A model generated the notes under the pieces. It was given only the letters and a program-made list of their open reading frames with translations. It searched no databases and was not told the DNA's origin. From JARRLC01 sp050290865 (GTDB lineage Bacteria > Pseudomonadota > Alphaproteobacteria > Rhizobiales > Rhodomicrobiaceae): a DNA stretch of 23,121 nt. Of this stretch, positions 1-8,841 are shown piece after piece. The stretch is taken from assembly GCA_050290865.1 (NCBI GenBank), contig JBNKIW010000041.1, forward strand, positions 1 through 23,121, in the 5' to 3' direction. The position numbers and the translations under genes were made by a program. The stretch's first letter is position 1. Every line of letters starts with the position of its first letter.

Positions 1-4
1 ATCG

Positions 5-83
5 GAGGTTTGAAGACATCCCCGCAACGGTGCCTGGGGCAGCCGTCGTCGAGCGGGGATATCTTCAAACCTCAACGTTAGGC
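5..83 (+). repeat. Long imperfect hairpin with attC-like right end
   Basis: Positions 5-25 pair with 53-73 with one mismatch (20 of 21), enclosing a 27-nt loop whose own ends (GGTGCC / GGCAGCC) can pair with one bulge. The right arm is followed by AAC and then GTTAGGC at 77-83, which fits the integron R' core consensus GTTRRRY. The matching left core (RYYYAAC) would lie off the window edge, so an attC site cannot be confirmed. It could equally be a bidirectional terminator or another repeat. It lies downstream of the hsdR stop codon. Confidence 0.4.
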
Positions 84-211
84 GCCGTTAGCGGTTGGGA
101 CGGCGAGCGGCTGGTCTCAGCACCTTATCGTTCACTGGTGGGGGCGGATGTATCCGGCACTTCTGCAGCGCTCCCCGCTCCAGCATCGGGGCTCACCGCC
201 GAGCCGGCGGG

Positions 212-3200
212 CTAGGCGGGCGAAGCCCATAGATGCGATAAAGCTTCGGCCTGCTGCAACACAGTTTGCACGGCCGCATCCTGCATGTCTGGCGGATAGC
301 CGTATTTCTTGAGTATCCCCTTCACCAGAACGCGTATTCGCGCCCGTGCACTGTCTCGATGCATCCAATCTACCGTGACGCTGTTCCGCACCTTCTCAAG
401 CAGCTCATGCGCAATGACCCGGAGCCGCTCGTCGCCCATCAGTTCGCGCGCGCTCTTATTCTCGGCGAGAGCGTCGTAGAAGGCGATTTCCTCCTCGCTG
501 AGCCCCGCCTCTTCTCCTCGTTGCCGGGCCGCGCGGATTTCCTTCGCCAGCTCGATCAATTGTTGCAGCACCTCGACCGTCGTGATCGCGTTCGCATGGT
601 AGCGGGCAACAGCCTCTTCCAGGCGCTGCGAGAACGCTTTGCCTTGAACGACATTGGTTTTGCTCCGCGACTGGATTTCGTTGTTGAGCAGCTTCTTGAG
701 AGCCTCCAGGGCGAGGTTCTTCCGATCCATATCCTTCAGTTCGGCGAGAAAATCGTCGGAGAGGATGGAAATGTCAGGCGTCTTTAGCCCTGCGGCGGCG
801 AGGATATCGACGATTTCCGTTGAGATGACCGCGCGGCTTACGATCTGCTGGACGGCGAAATCGCGCTCGGCTCCTATCTTACCGCCGCCAGAACTCTTGA
901 CCAGCGCAACACGGATGGCCTGGAAAAAGCCCACCTCGTCGCAAATTTCCCGGGCCTCGTCGCTCGCGGATGCCAGAGCAAAAGCCTTCGACAATGCCAG
1001 TACCGCGTCGGCATAGCGGCGATGGGCGCGCTTTTTTCCTTCGTCTGTCGCCTCCTTGGCAGCGTCCTTCTGGGCTGTGTCCAGTACCCACTCAATGGCC
1101 GAGGCCATGGCGATAAGGCGCTCTTGCGGGGTGCCGTGAATGCCTTTGGAGTAGTCGAAGCCATGGAACATAGCTCTGACGACCTCGTATTTTTCCAGCA
1201 TGACGGCCACAGCCTCGTGTTCGTCCACGCCGGTCTTGTCCTGGTCGGCTTTGCTGTATTGGCTGAGGGCGTTCTTCAGGTTCTGGGCGAGACCGATGTA
1301 ATCGACGACCAGGCCGGACGGCTTGTCGCGGAACACGCGGTTCACTCGCGCGATGGCCTGCATCAGCCCATGCCCCTGCATGGGCTTGTCGATGTACATT
1401 GTGTGCATACAGGGGGCGTCGAACCCGGTCAGCCACATGTCACGGACAAGGACAAGCTTCAGCGGATCGTTTGGGTCTTTGGCGCGTTTGGCAAGCAAAT
1501 CACGGCGCGCCTTGTTGCCAATATGGGGCTGCCATCCCTCGGGATCAGACGCTGAACCGGTCATGACGATCTTCACCGCGCCCGCCGTATCGTCATCGCT
1601 GTGCCAGTCTGGTCTGAGCGCGACGATTTCTTTATAAAGCGCCACGCAAATCCGCCGGCTCATGCACACGGCCATGGCCTTGCCGTCCAGCGCCGCGATA
1701 CGGGCTTCCAGGTGTGTAACCAAGTCTTGCGCGACCAGTTTCAGGCGCTTTTCGGCTCCGACGAGCGCCTCGACGGTCGCCCATTTCTGCTTGAGGCGCT
1801 CTTGCTCGTCCGCGGCGTCTTCCTCGGTCAGCTCCGCGATTTCGGAGTCGATTTTTGGCTTTTCCGCCTCGTCGAGATCGATCCGCGCCAGCCGGCTCTC
1901 GTAATAAATCGGCACCGTAGCGCCGTCCTCAACCGCCCGGCTGATGTCGTAGACGTCGATGTATTCACCGAACACCGCCGGTGTGTTGACGTCGGTCGCC
2001 TCGATCGGCGTTCCGGTAAAGCCGATGAATGACGCATTCGGGAGCGCGTCGCGCAGATACTTGGCGAAACCGTAGGAAACATCGCCGGTCGTTGCGTCCA
2101 GCTTCGCCTTGAACCCGTATTGTGTGCGGTGCGCCTCGTCCGCGATGACGATGACATTGCGCCGGTCGGTCAGCTTTGGGTATTGGGCCTCCCCCTTCGG
2201 CGGCGCGAATTTCTGGATGGTCGTGAACACCACGCCGCCCGACGCCCGGTCGAGCACTTTCTGCAAATCCTCGCGATCCGCTGCTTGCACGGGCGTCTGC
2301 CTGAGCAGGTCCTTGCACATGGCAAAGGTGCCGAAAAGCTGATCGTCCAGGTCGTTCCGGTCGGTGATGATGACGAGTGTCGGGTTCTCCATCGCCGGGT
2401 GCTTGACGATTTGCCCGGCATAAAACGCCATCAGCAGGCTTTTGCCTGACCCTTGCGTGTGCCAGATGACGCCCGCTTTGCGATTGCCATCCGGCCGAGA
2501 GGCCTCCACAGTGCGCGCCACCGCATGCCCGACGGCGTGGAACTGGTGATACCCGGCCAGGATCTTGACCAACCCGCTCCCCTTGTCGCCAAAGACCGTG
2601 AAATCGCGCAGCAGCGAAAGGAGGCGCCCCTTCTCGAACACGCCTTCAATGACCGTCGCCAATTCGGGCCAGCCCTGGGGGCTCACCTCGCGCCCCTCGA
2701 TGGTGCGCCAGGGCATGAAGCGTTCACTGTCGGCGGTGAGCGAGCCGACGCGCGCCACCAAGCCGTCGGACGTCACCAGAACGCCGTTGGTGCGGAACAA
2801 TGACGGAATTTCGCGCTTGTAAGTCTGGAGCTGATTGAAGGCGCCTTCAAGCGTCGCACTCTCTGAGCCAGGGTTCTTCAGCTCCATCACGGCCACGGGC
2901 AGCCCGTTGATGAAAGCGACGATGTCCGGGCGGCGATTGTGGCCGTCCTCGATCACTGTGAACTGGTTCACAGCTAGCCAGTCATTGTTCTCCGGTGCTT
3001 CGAAATCGATCAGGCGGGCGATGTCGGACTTGAGCACGCCGTCGTCACCATAAAATTCAACGGGTGCGCCCTCCGTCATCATCTTGTGAAGACGGCGGTT
3101 TTCCTCGATCAGCGACGGGGTTTCGGATTGGAAAATTCTGCGCAGCACGTCTTCGCGGGCGCTTTCCGGCAGCGCCGGATTCAGCCGCCCCACGGCCTTT

Positions 3201-3358
3201 GCCAGTCGCTCGTGGAGGATGACATCGCCGTAGCTCTGGCGCTCGGATTTGGCGCCGTCTGGCGCGATGACGCCGCCAAACAGCGTTTCGTAGCCAAGGC
3301 CCTGGAAAAAACCAAGCCCGGCATCCTCGACATGGGCTTCCGAAAAACCTTTGCTCAT
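212..3358 (-). CDS. hsdR: Type I restriction enzyme R subunit (HsdR)
   Basis: This is the motor and nuclease subunit of the type I restriction-modification complex; it translocates and cuts DNA that lacks the HsdM/HsdS methylation. The product has 1048 residues, a normal length for the family. The N-terminal PD-(D/E)xK nuclease is visible as Asp145 in RPDIVAF and the ELK triad at 159-161. Two helicase lobes follow, with Walker A HTQGSGKS at 300-307, DEAH at 407-410, the motif FTGTPIE, and QAIARVNR in motif VI near residue 700. The C-terminal part is helical and presumably docks to HsdM/HsdS. The ATG lacks a clear Shine-Dalgarno sequence, but the N-terminus SEAHVEDAG is typical of the family. 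It is the last gene of the hsd cluster, 154 nt after the AlbA_2 gene. It appears intact. Confidence 0.96.
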   Translation of the reverse strand: MSKGFSEAHVEDAGLGFFQGLGYETLFGGVIAPDGAKSERQSYGDVILHERLAKAVGRLNPALPESAREDVLRRIFQSETPSLIEENRRLHKMMTEGAPVEFYGDDGVLKSDIARLIDFEAPENNDWLAVNQFTVIEDGHNRRPDIVAFINGLPVAVMELKNPGSESATLEGAFNQLQTYKREIPSLFRTNGVLVTSDGLVARVGSLTADSERFMPWRTIEGREVSPQGWPELATVIEGVFEKGRLLSLLRDFTVFGDKGSGLVKILAGYHQFHAVGHAVARTVEASRPDGNRKAGVIWHTQGSGKSLLMAFYAGQIVKHPAMENPTLVIITDRNDLDDQLFGTFAMCKDLLRQTPVQAADREDLQKVLDRASGGVVFTTIQKFAPPKGEAQYPKLTDRRNVIVIADEAHRTQYGFKAKLDATTGDVSYGFAKYLRDALPNASFIGFTGTPIEATDVNTPAVFGEYIDVYDISRAVEDGATVPIYYESRLARIDLDEAEKPKIDSEIAELTEEDAADEQERLKQKWATVEALVGAEKRLKLVAQDLVTHLEARIAALDGKAMAVCMSRRICVALYKEIVALRPDWHSDDDTAGAVKIVMTGSASDPEGWQPHIGNKARRDLLAKRAKDPNDPLKLVLVRDMWLTGFDAPCMHTMYIDKPMQGHGLMQAIARVNRVFRDKPSGLVVDYIGLAQNLKNALSQYSKADQDKTGVDEHEAVAVMLEKYEVVRAMFHGFDYSKGIHGTPQERLIAMASAIEWVLDTAQKDAAKEATDEGKKRAHRRYADAVLALSKAFALASASDEAREICDEVGFFQAIRVALVKSSGGGKIGAERDFAVQQIVSRAVISTEIVDILAAAGLKTPDISILSDDFLAELKDMDRKNLALEALKKLLNNEIQSRSKTNVVQGKAFSQRLEEAVARYHANAITTVEVLQQLIELAKEIRAARQRGEEAGLSEEEIAFYDALAENKSARELMGDERLRVIAHELLEKVRNSVTVDWMHRDSARARIRVLVKGILKKYGYPPDMQDAAVQTVLQQAEALSHLWASPA

Positions 3359-3512
3359 CGGCTGATCCCGTTAGGTTCAACAAGCTACATTTATCACATC
3401 CCCGGGGCAGTCTCCCAGGACACGCTTAAATAAGAAACCGCTGATAATTAACGGCTTTTTCCGACGCCCCCCTCAAAAAGGGGCAAACGCTTAAATAAGC
3501 CCCGGCCCGTCC
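3359..3512. promoter_or_regulatory. hsdR upstream gap with paired 13-bp direct repeats
   Basis: The gap carries two exact copies of ACGCTTAAATAAG at 3422-3434 and 3487-3499, 65 nt apart, in DNA that is more AT-rich than the flanking genes. Between them is a small hairpin (CCCCT at 3469-3473 with AGGGG at 3479-3483) without a convincing U tract. The repeats could be protein-binding sites controlling hsdR separately from hsdMS, but no promoter boxes are clear enough to place. Confidence 0.35.
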
Positions 3513-4922
3513 TCACGCCCAGAATGGCACATACCGCGCGAATTTCCTTGATGTGCCCGCGGCCTCATCCAGCTTGATCAGCCCCGCATCGATGGTTATC
3601 GAAATGATTTGCGAGGTGACGGCGGACTTGGCCTCGGGAAGGCCGAACCGCTCCCGCAGCGACTGGTTCGTCATCCGCTCCGCCATAACCCATTTCAACG
3701 CGCAGTGCTGGTAGCAGGCGCGGGTGCGGTCGTCGCGGTCCATGTCATCAAAGGGCTTCGGCCCATACAGTGTGACCACGGTCCGTTTGTGCCCCGCGCG
3801 GAAATCAGGCGCCGGAAGCTGATAAAACTCTACAGCATGCACAACGCGATCAATGCCGCTGCTCTTTTCCTCGCAGATGCTCATCCGGCGCATGAGATCG
3901 GCCAGCCGTTCGTTGCGTGATTGGTAGCCGTCAATGAAGCGCTCAACCGGGACGATCGGCTCGCCTGGGTTCGAAATCTCAATCCGGTTCGAATAAATCT
4001 CGATCATCGGCGAGGCGCCACCGATGTTGAAATCCTGGTGGATCAACGCATTAGCGGTCAGCTCGCGAATGGTCTCTTCCGGCACCAGCCTGACGGACTT
4101 GCGCAGCGCGCTCTCGATAACCTCGTTCTGCGGAAGCTGCCCCATCGCGAATTCGACGAGACCGCGGAAGCCCACCGCATATCCCCGGCTCTCCACGCGG
4201 TCGAGACGGGTTTCCAGCTTGGACGTGTCCTTGTAGACGACCACCCGGCACGCCTTGCGCGAAATATCGGGGAATTGCTCCAGATTCTTCGCAAGCAGCA
4301 GGCCGCCAAGCCTCCGGATCGCATATCCCTCGCCTGCATCGTCGATCAGGCGTTCTTTCAACAGCCGGTCGAGGACGCCTGCGCGATCAGTTGGATAAGG
4401 CAGCTTCAGCAGTTCGAAGAATGTCTGCGTGTCGAGCAGCGCAACGACGTCTTGCCCGGAAAGCCCCGTCAACGACGGTTCCTCCAGCCAGTCCGGTTTT
4501 CCTTCGGCGAAAATGGCGCGCAGCCGGTCTTCCGACATGGGCACGAGGGCGGCGCCCGACCGCATGAGATACTTGCCGTCGAGGTGATACGCGGTGCCGT
4601 GCGGCCTTGCGGGAATGTGGAAAATGACGAGCCGGCCGTCCGGGTGCTGAACTTCCTCGACGTCGACGCGAAACCCCACCGTGTCGAAAAGCTGTTCCGC
4701 AGCTTTGACGACATTCGGAAAGGCGGCAGTCCCGACGACCGGACGAGGCGGCTTGTCCGCTACCCCGAGCAGGAGATGCCCGCCGCCTTCGTTGGCCAAG
4801 GCGACGCAGTATTCCGCCAGCCTCCGCCGGTCAAAATCGCGCTTGGCCTCCTTGAACTCCAGCCTCTGGGTTTCGGATGGAGACCGCCGCCAAATATCGA
4901 TCTGAGCCGGAGCGGTCGTCAT
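3513..4922 (-). CDS. Schlafen/AlbA_2-type ATP-binding protein in hsd locus
   Basis: This is a 469-residue protein of the family usually annotated as a RecG-like, putative DNA-binding or ATP-binding protein. The N-terminal AlbA_2 (Schlafen-like) domain covers about residues 14-130, with ETQRLEFKEAK at 17-27 and the glycine-rich ALANEGGGHLLLGVAD at 41-56. A GHKL-type ATPase C-terminal module is suggested by ELTANALIHQDF at 287-298 and the following EIYSNRIEISNPG. A winged-helix-like tail lies at about 390-469. It sits between hsdS (52-nt gap) and hsdR (154-nt gap) on the same strand, so it is probably co-transcribed with the restriction system. The start is supported by GAGG four bases upstream. 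Its exact biochemical role is not known; a nucleic-acid-binding regulatory or accessory defence role is inference. Confidence 0.88.
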   Translation of the reverse strand: MTTAPAQIDIWRRSPSETQRLEFKEAKRDFDRRRLAEYCVALANEGGGHLLLGVADKPPRPVVGTAAFPNVVKAAEQLFDTVGFRVDVEEVQHPDGRLVIFHIPARPHGTAYHLDGKYLMRSGAALVPMSEDRLRAIFAEGKPDWLEEPSLTGLSGQDVVALLDTQTFFELLKLPYPTDRAGVLDRLLKERLIDDAGEGYAIRRLGGLLLAKNLEQFPDISRKACRVVVYKDTSKLETRLDRVESRGYAVGFRGLVEFAMGQLPQNEVIESALRKSVRLVPEETIRELTANALIHQDFNIGGASPMIEIYSNRIEISNPGEPIVPVERFIDGYQSRNERLADLMRRMSICEEKSSGIDRVVHAVEFYQLPAPDFRAGHKRTVVTLYGPKPFDDMDRDDRTRACYQHCALKWVMAERMTNQSLRERFGLPEAKSAVTSQIISITIDAGLIKLDEAAGTSRKFARYVPFWA

Positions 4923-4974
4923 GAGACCTCGCTGGCGCGGGGAAGATGCTCAGAGGAAGATAGCAATTTGCGCG

Positions 4975-6336
4975 TCATGCGGCCTCCCCCACGGCTTTTT
5001 CGGCGTCCTTCACGCGGATTTCGCCGGACATGAGTTTGGGGAGGAGGAGGTCGCGGAGGGCGGCGAGGGTTTGGCTTTCCTCCGTGTTTGCCGTCATGCG
5101 TTGTACAAGCGGAGCAGCGACATTTTCAAACGCATCTTGAACGGGTGCCGCCGGAATTAAAACGGGTAGGCTTCCAAGGCGAGTACGTGCCAACTCAGTT
5201 TGTCCGGTGCTGCCCTCCCCGAGTGCTTCGATTTCTGCCTCCCTCCCGGTAAGCCCTAACCCGAAGTAGTGCCGAGAAATGAGCGCAGGGTTAGGACGGA
5301 CTAATGTGACGTGACTATCGATCGTCGTTGGTTCTGTGAGTGTCCAAATTTGGGCAGTCCGACCCAACGTTCCAACTCCAGTCGAGTTCACCACAACGTC
5401 GCCGGGCAGCAATTCTCGGCCGTCCACAGAGCGAACGGTAGTGTTATGTCGACGCGACGGTCCAATGTCTACCGTCCGATTACGTATACATTTCTGATTG
5501 AGAACGCGCACTCCGCCCTCCTCGGTATATTTCGGAGAAATTCCTCGGCGCAGCTCCGTGCATAATTCCACTAATTGCCGCCACTCCCACCCCTCCGGCT
5601 TGTCCTCGTCGTCGAGGCGGTCGGGGAAGAGGGACCAGATTTCGGGGGCGAGGTAGGGCGCACGGCCACGGGTTTCCGCCGTCCTGGTCGTGCCTCTGGC
5701 ACTCCCCGCCTCTTGTTTGGCGCGGGTCGGGCCGAAATCGACGAACCAGTCCTTAAAGATAGCCCGAGCCATCGCCTCCAAGGTCTCGTTCATCCGCCAG
5801 TTCAGTTCGATCTTATCGTCGAGCGCGCCGAGGAGTTGTCCAATGGCTTGCTGCAAATGTGGGGCTGGCAAGCTAATTTGCAGTCGAAGCTGATCACGCA
5901 AACTTAGATAAGGTGCCATGTCGGTTCCATGGGCCATACCGGCGAGCTGACCACGGAATTCGCTACTCAACGACCAGTAATACAAAAACATTTGGTCAAC
6001 GTGTTCAGGGGATTTGGACCGCCAATATGATAAATGGGGCGAATAGACGCCGCCCACTTGAGGCTCACGAATACGCCCGACACGTCCCGTAGAGTTGCCT
6101 TTCGTGGTAACAACCACGTCGCCCTCGCGGCTAACCTTTGGACGGAATTTATCCACGTTGCTGTCGATAAACCGTTCGGGCTGGTTAAGTATAAAACCGG
6201 TATCTTGAAGGTACGCACTGCGCAAGAAAATTGGACCGGTGCCACCAAGTTCATCATTTTTGGCGCGATAACCGTCGCCGACTTCTAGAATTCCCTCTCG
6301 AACAAGGTCGTCAAATCGACGTGTGATCGACCACAT
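4975..6336 (-). CDS. hsdS: Type I restriction-modification specificity subunit (HsdS)
   Basis: HsdS supplies the bipartite DNA recognition for the HsdM2S methylase and the HsdR2M2S endonuclease. TRD1 spans about residues 1-160, the central conserved helical spacer about 160-205 (LLGALDDKIELNWRMNE and ARAIFKDWFVDFGPTRAK), TRD2 about 250-400, and the distal conserved region ends in LLLPKLMSGEIRV. I prefer the ATG at 6336 because AGGA lies seven bases upstream; a GTG three bases earlier is also possible. The hsdM stop and this start overlap as TGATG, indicating translational coupling. The two TRD-coding stretches look AT-richer than the spacer, as expected of domains exchanged by recombination. 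The recognition sequence cannot be read from the protein. Confidence 0.95.
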   Translation of the reverse strand: MWSITRRFDDLVREGILEVGDGYRAKNDELGGTGPIFLRSAYLQDTGFILNQPERFIDSNVDKFRPKVSREGDVVVTTKGNSTGRVGRIREPQVGGVYSPHLSYWRSKSPEHVDQMFLYYWSLSSEFRGQLAGMAHGTDMAPYLSLRDQLRLQISLPAPHLQQAIGQLLGALDDKIELNWRMNETLEAMARAIFKDWFVDFGPTRAKQEAGSARGTTRTAETRGRAPYLAPEIWSLFPDRLDDEDKPEGWEWRQLVELCTELRRGISPKYTEEGGVRVLNQKCIRNRTVDIGPSRRHNTTVRSVDGRELLPGDVVVNSTGVGTLGRTAQIWTLTEPTTIDSHVTLVRPNPALISRHYFGLGLTGREAEIEALGEGSTGQTELARTRLGSLPVLIPAAPVQDAFENVAAPLVQRMTANTEESQTLAALRDLLLPKLMSGEIRVKDAEKAVGEAA

Positions 6337-7913
6337 CACACGATCCTCGCTAGCATAGAGCGGATCGTCGTTTGCTGGTCGGTTGCTGCAACAAATTGTT
6401 CCTCCAACTTTTCCTTCAACGCCGCAAACCTCTCCACAAACGGCACCTCGTCCTCATCTGCCTCCGCCGTGCCAACATACCGCCCCGGCGTCAGCACATG
6501 CCCATGTTCGCGGATTTGCTCCAGCTTCGCCGCCTTGCAAAACCCCGGCACGTTCTCATACGTACCGCGTGCCGCAACTGCATCCTTCTCGCCGCGCCAC
6601 GCATGATAGACGCCCGCAATCCGCGCGATGTCATCCTCGGAGAATTCCTTACGCGTCCGGTCCACCATGTGGCCGAGCTTGCGCGCGTCGATGAACAACA
6701 CCTCGCCGCGCCGGTCACGGAACTTGTGGTTCTTCTTGTCCCGCGCCAGGAACCACAGACACACCGGGATCTGCGTCGAATAGAAAAGCTGGCCGGGCAG
6801 CGCGATCATGCAGTCGATCACGTCGCCCTCGACCATCGCGCGGCGGATGTCGCCTTCGCCCGATTGCGTCGAGGACATGGAGCCGTTGGCCAGCACCACA
6901 CCCGCCGTCCCCGTCGGCGACAGGTGGTGCAGGATGTGCTGAAGCCAGGCGAAGTTGGCGTTGCCCACGGGTGGCGCGCCGTATTTCCAGCGCGCGTCCT
7001 CGCGGACCCGGTCGCCGCCCCAGTCGGACACGTTGAACGGCGGATTGGCGAGGATGAAATCGGCCCGCAGGTCTTTGAATTCGTCCTTGTGGAAGCTGCC
7101 CTCGTTGTTCCACTTGATGTCGGAGTCGATACCGCGCACGGCAAGGTTCATCCGGCACAGCCGCCACGTGGTATAGTTGCTCTCCTGGCCCCAGATCGAG
7201 AGGTCGCCGACGCGGCCGCCGTGCTCCTCGACGAACTTCTCCGACTGCACGAACATGCCGCCGGAACCGCAGCACGGGTCATAGACGCGGCCCTTGTAGG
7301 GTTCGAGCATTTCGACCAGTAGGCGCACGACCGAGCGTGGCGTGTAGAATTCGCCGCCGCGTTTGCCCTCGGCGCCCGCGAATTGCGACAGGAAATATTC
7401 GTAGACGCGGCCGAGGATGTCTTTGGAGCGGTCGGCCTCCTCTTTCATGCCGATTTTCGAGACGAGGTCGATGAGTTCGCCGACCATCACCTTGTTGAGC
7501 GCGGGGCGGGCGTATTCCTTGGGCAGCACGCCTTTGAGCTGTGGATTGTTCGCCTCGATGGCGAGCATGGCGTTGTCGATGATCTTGCCAATGGTGGGCA
7601 GCTTGGCGCTCGCCTGAAGATGCGACCAGCGTGCCTCTTTCGGCACCCAGAAGACGCGCTCGGCGAGATACTGGTCGGGATCTTCGGCGTCGGCGTATTC
7701 CTCGGCTTTAAGTCGCGTGTGCAGGGCTTCGAACGCGTCTGAGATGTATTTGAGGAAGATCAGGCCGAGCGCGACGTGCTTGTATTCCGACGGCTCCAGA
7801 TTGCCGCGCAGCTTGTCGGCGGCAAGGAACAGCTCCGCCTCGAAGCCGAGCTGGCCGCCATTGCCGTTTTTGCTGCTCTTACCGTTCTTTTTCGCGCCGT
7901 TGCGTGGTGCCAT
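6336..7913 (-). CDS. hsdM: Type I restriction-modification N6-adenine methylase (HsdM)
   Basis: This 525-residue product is the S-adenosylmethionine-dependent N6-adenine methyltransferase of the system. An HsdM N-terminal helical domain spans about residues 20-160 (ELFLAADKLRGNLEPSEYKH). The methylase signatures are GGEFYTPRSVVRLLV at 196-210, SAM-binding motif I DPCCGSGGM at 212-220, and catalytic motif IV NPPF at 290-293. It is the first gene of the hsd cluster and overlaps hsdS by the TGATG junction. The start is the only ATG giving the normal lysine-rich N-terminus; only a weak GGCGGGA lies upstream. It appears complete and functional. Confidence 0.97.
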   Translation of the reverse strand: MAPRNGAKKNGKSSKNGNGGQLGFEAELFLAADKLRGNLEPSEYKHVALGLIFLKYISDAFEALHTRLKAEEYADAEDPDQYLAERVFWVPKEARWSHLQASAKLPTIGKIIDNAMLAIEANNPQLKGVLPKEYARPALNKVMVGELIDLVSKIGMKEEADRSKDILGRVYEYFLSQFAGAEGKRGGEFYTPRSVVRLLVEMLEPYKGRVYDPCCGSGGMFVQSEKFVEEHGGRVGDLSIWGQESNYTTWRLCRMNLAVRGIDSDIKWNNEGSFHKDEFKDLRADFILANPPFNVSDWGGDRVREDARWKYGAPPVGNANFAWLQHILHHLSPTGTAGVVLANGSMSSTQSGEGDIRRAMVEGDVIDCMIALPGQLFYSTQIPVCLWFLARDKKNHKFRDRRGEVLFIDARKLGHMVDRTRKEFSEDDIARIAGVYHAWRGEKDAVAARGTYENVPGFCKAAKLEQIREHGHVLTPGRYVGTAEADEDEVPFVERFAALKEKLEEQFVAATDQQTTIRSMLARIV

Positions 7914-8088
7914 GTGAGTCCCGCCTGCCTCGTTGTGGCAAGCAATCTACCTGCCCCGGAACGTTTTGCGAATAGCGAGTATCCGCTATCCACCGTGGCG
8001 GCGGGACCAGGGCGGGTTTTAATGCGCGCGCCTTGGAAGTCGTCGGCTACCTGAAGCAGCTTGCAGCGATAGCGCTTCTCGGGGAAAC
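7914..8088. promoter_or_regulatory. hsdM upstream region with small palindrome
   Basis: This gap lies between the recombinase stop and the hsdM start, both on the minus strand. It contains ATAGCG at 7972-7977 and its complement CGCTAT at 7984-7989, a 6-bp inverted repeat about 60 bases upstream of hsdM that could be an operator. No clear -35/-10 pair was identified. Confidence 0.25.
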
Positions 8089-8109
8089 GGGGCGGGACCA
8101 GCCCGCCCC
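8089..8109 (-). terminator. Strong GC hairpin after recombinase gene
   Basis: GGGGCGGG at 8089-8096 pairs perfectly with CCCGCCCC at 8102-8109 around a 5-nt loop. On the minus strand it begins 12 nt after the recombinase stop codon and is followed by GTTTCCCC, a poor U tract. It probably stops or attenuates transcription entering hsdM from upstream. Confidence 0.5.
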
Positions 8110-8120
8110 ATCCCTTGATC

Positions 8121-8750
8121 TCACACGTCAACCTGCTCGGCGATGGCCAGAGCGTCGTCAACCTCGACGCCCAGATAGCGCACTGTGCTCTCAATCTTGG
8201 TGTGTCCCAAGAGCAGTTGCACCGCGCGCAGATTACCGGTCTTGCGATAGATCAGCGTGGCTTTCGTGCGCCTGAGCGAATGCGTGCCGTACCCCAGCGG
8301 ATCGAGCCCGATGACCGCCACCCATTTGGAGACCAGCCGGGCATATTGCCGGGTGGAGAGACGCTGGTTCTCACCATTGCGGCTGGTGAACAGATAATCG
8401 CGAGGCTGCTTCGGTGCCAGCCGGAGATAGGCGTCAATGGCAGCGCGCGTCTGTTCGGTGATCTCGAAGCGCACCGGGTGGCCGGTCTTCTTCTGGCGGA
8501 TGGTGGCGCGCGATGCGGCGTAGCCGTTCGGCGCGATGTCCTCGACCTTCAGGTGGACGACATCACAGCCGCGCAGCTTGCTGTCGATGGCGATGTTGAA
8601 CAGCGCCAGGTCGCGAACTTGGCCGGAAAGCTGCAATCGTGCCCGGATCGACCAGACGTGTTTCGGGTGCAGCGGCGGTTTGGGTCCGACGAGCTTGCCT
8701 TTGTTCCAGGGAACGCGGGGACGGACGGGAGTTGTGGATTCTGCTGACAT
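8121..8750 (-). CDS. Compact tyrosine recombinase / integrase-like protein
   Basis: This is a 209-residue protein consisting almost only of the tyrosine recombinase catalytic domain, which breaks and rejoins DNA through a 3'-phosphotyrosine. The catalytic set is visible: Arg60 in SKLRG, Lys88 in QKKTG, His157 and Arg160 in THSLRR, His183 in LLLGH and nucleophile Tyr192 in TVRYLG. The usual N-terminal core-binding domain is missing or reduced to about 35 residues, so the protein is much shorter than a phage integrase. GGAG seven bases before the ATG supports the start. No tRNA gene or attachment repeat is seen nearby. It could mobilise or invert local DNA, or act as an orphan recombinase. Confidence 0.9.
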   Translation of the reverse strand: MSAESTTPVRPRVPWNKGKLVGPKPPLHPKHVWSIRARLQLSGQVRDLALFNIAIDSKLRGCDVVHLKVEDIAPNGYAASRATIRQKKTGHPVRFEITEQTRAAIDAYLRLAPKQPRDYLFTSRNGENQRLSTRQYARLVSKWVAVIGLDPLGYGTHSLRRTKATLIYRKTGNLRAVQLLLGHTKIESTVRYLGVEVDDALAIAEQVDV

Positions 8751-8841
8751 GATCTTACTCCATCACAATTGGGGGAGAAGATCAGTATGTACCTGCCATG
8801 CCGTTTTACTTAGCGGTGTTGGCTAGATAATCTCGACGGAT

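Noticed and set aside
3921..5033. 370-codon plus-strand open frame opposite the AlbA_2 gene
   Set aside because: It mirrors the codon pattern of the real minus-strand gene and has no domain or ribosome-binding site.
6372..7322. 316-codon plus-strand open frame opposite hsdM
   Set aside because: It is antisense to conserved methylase motifs and its composition is that of a reverse-frame shadow.
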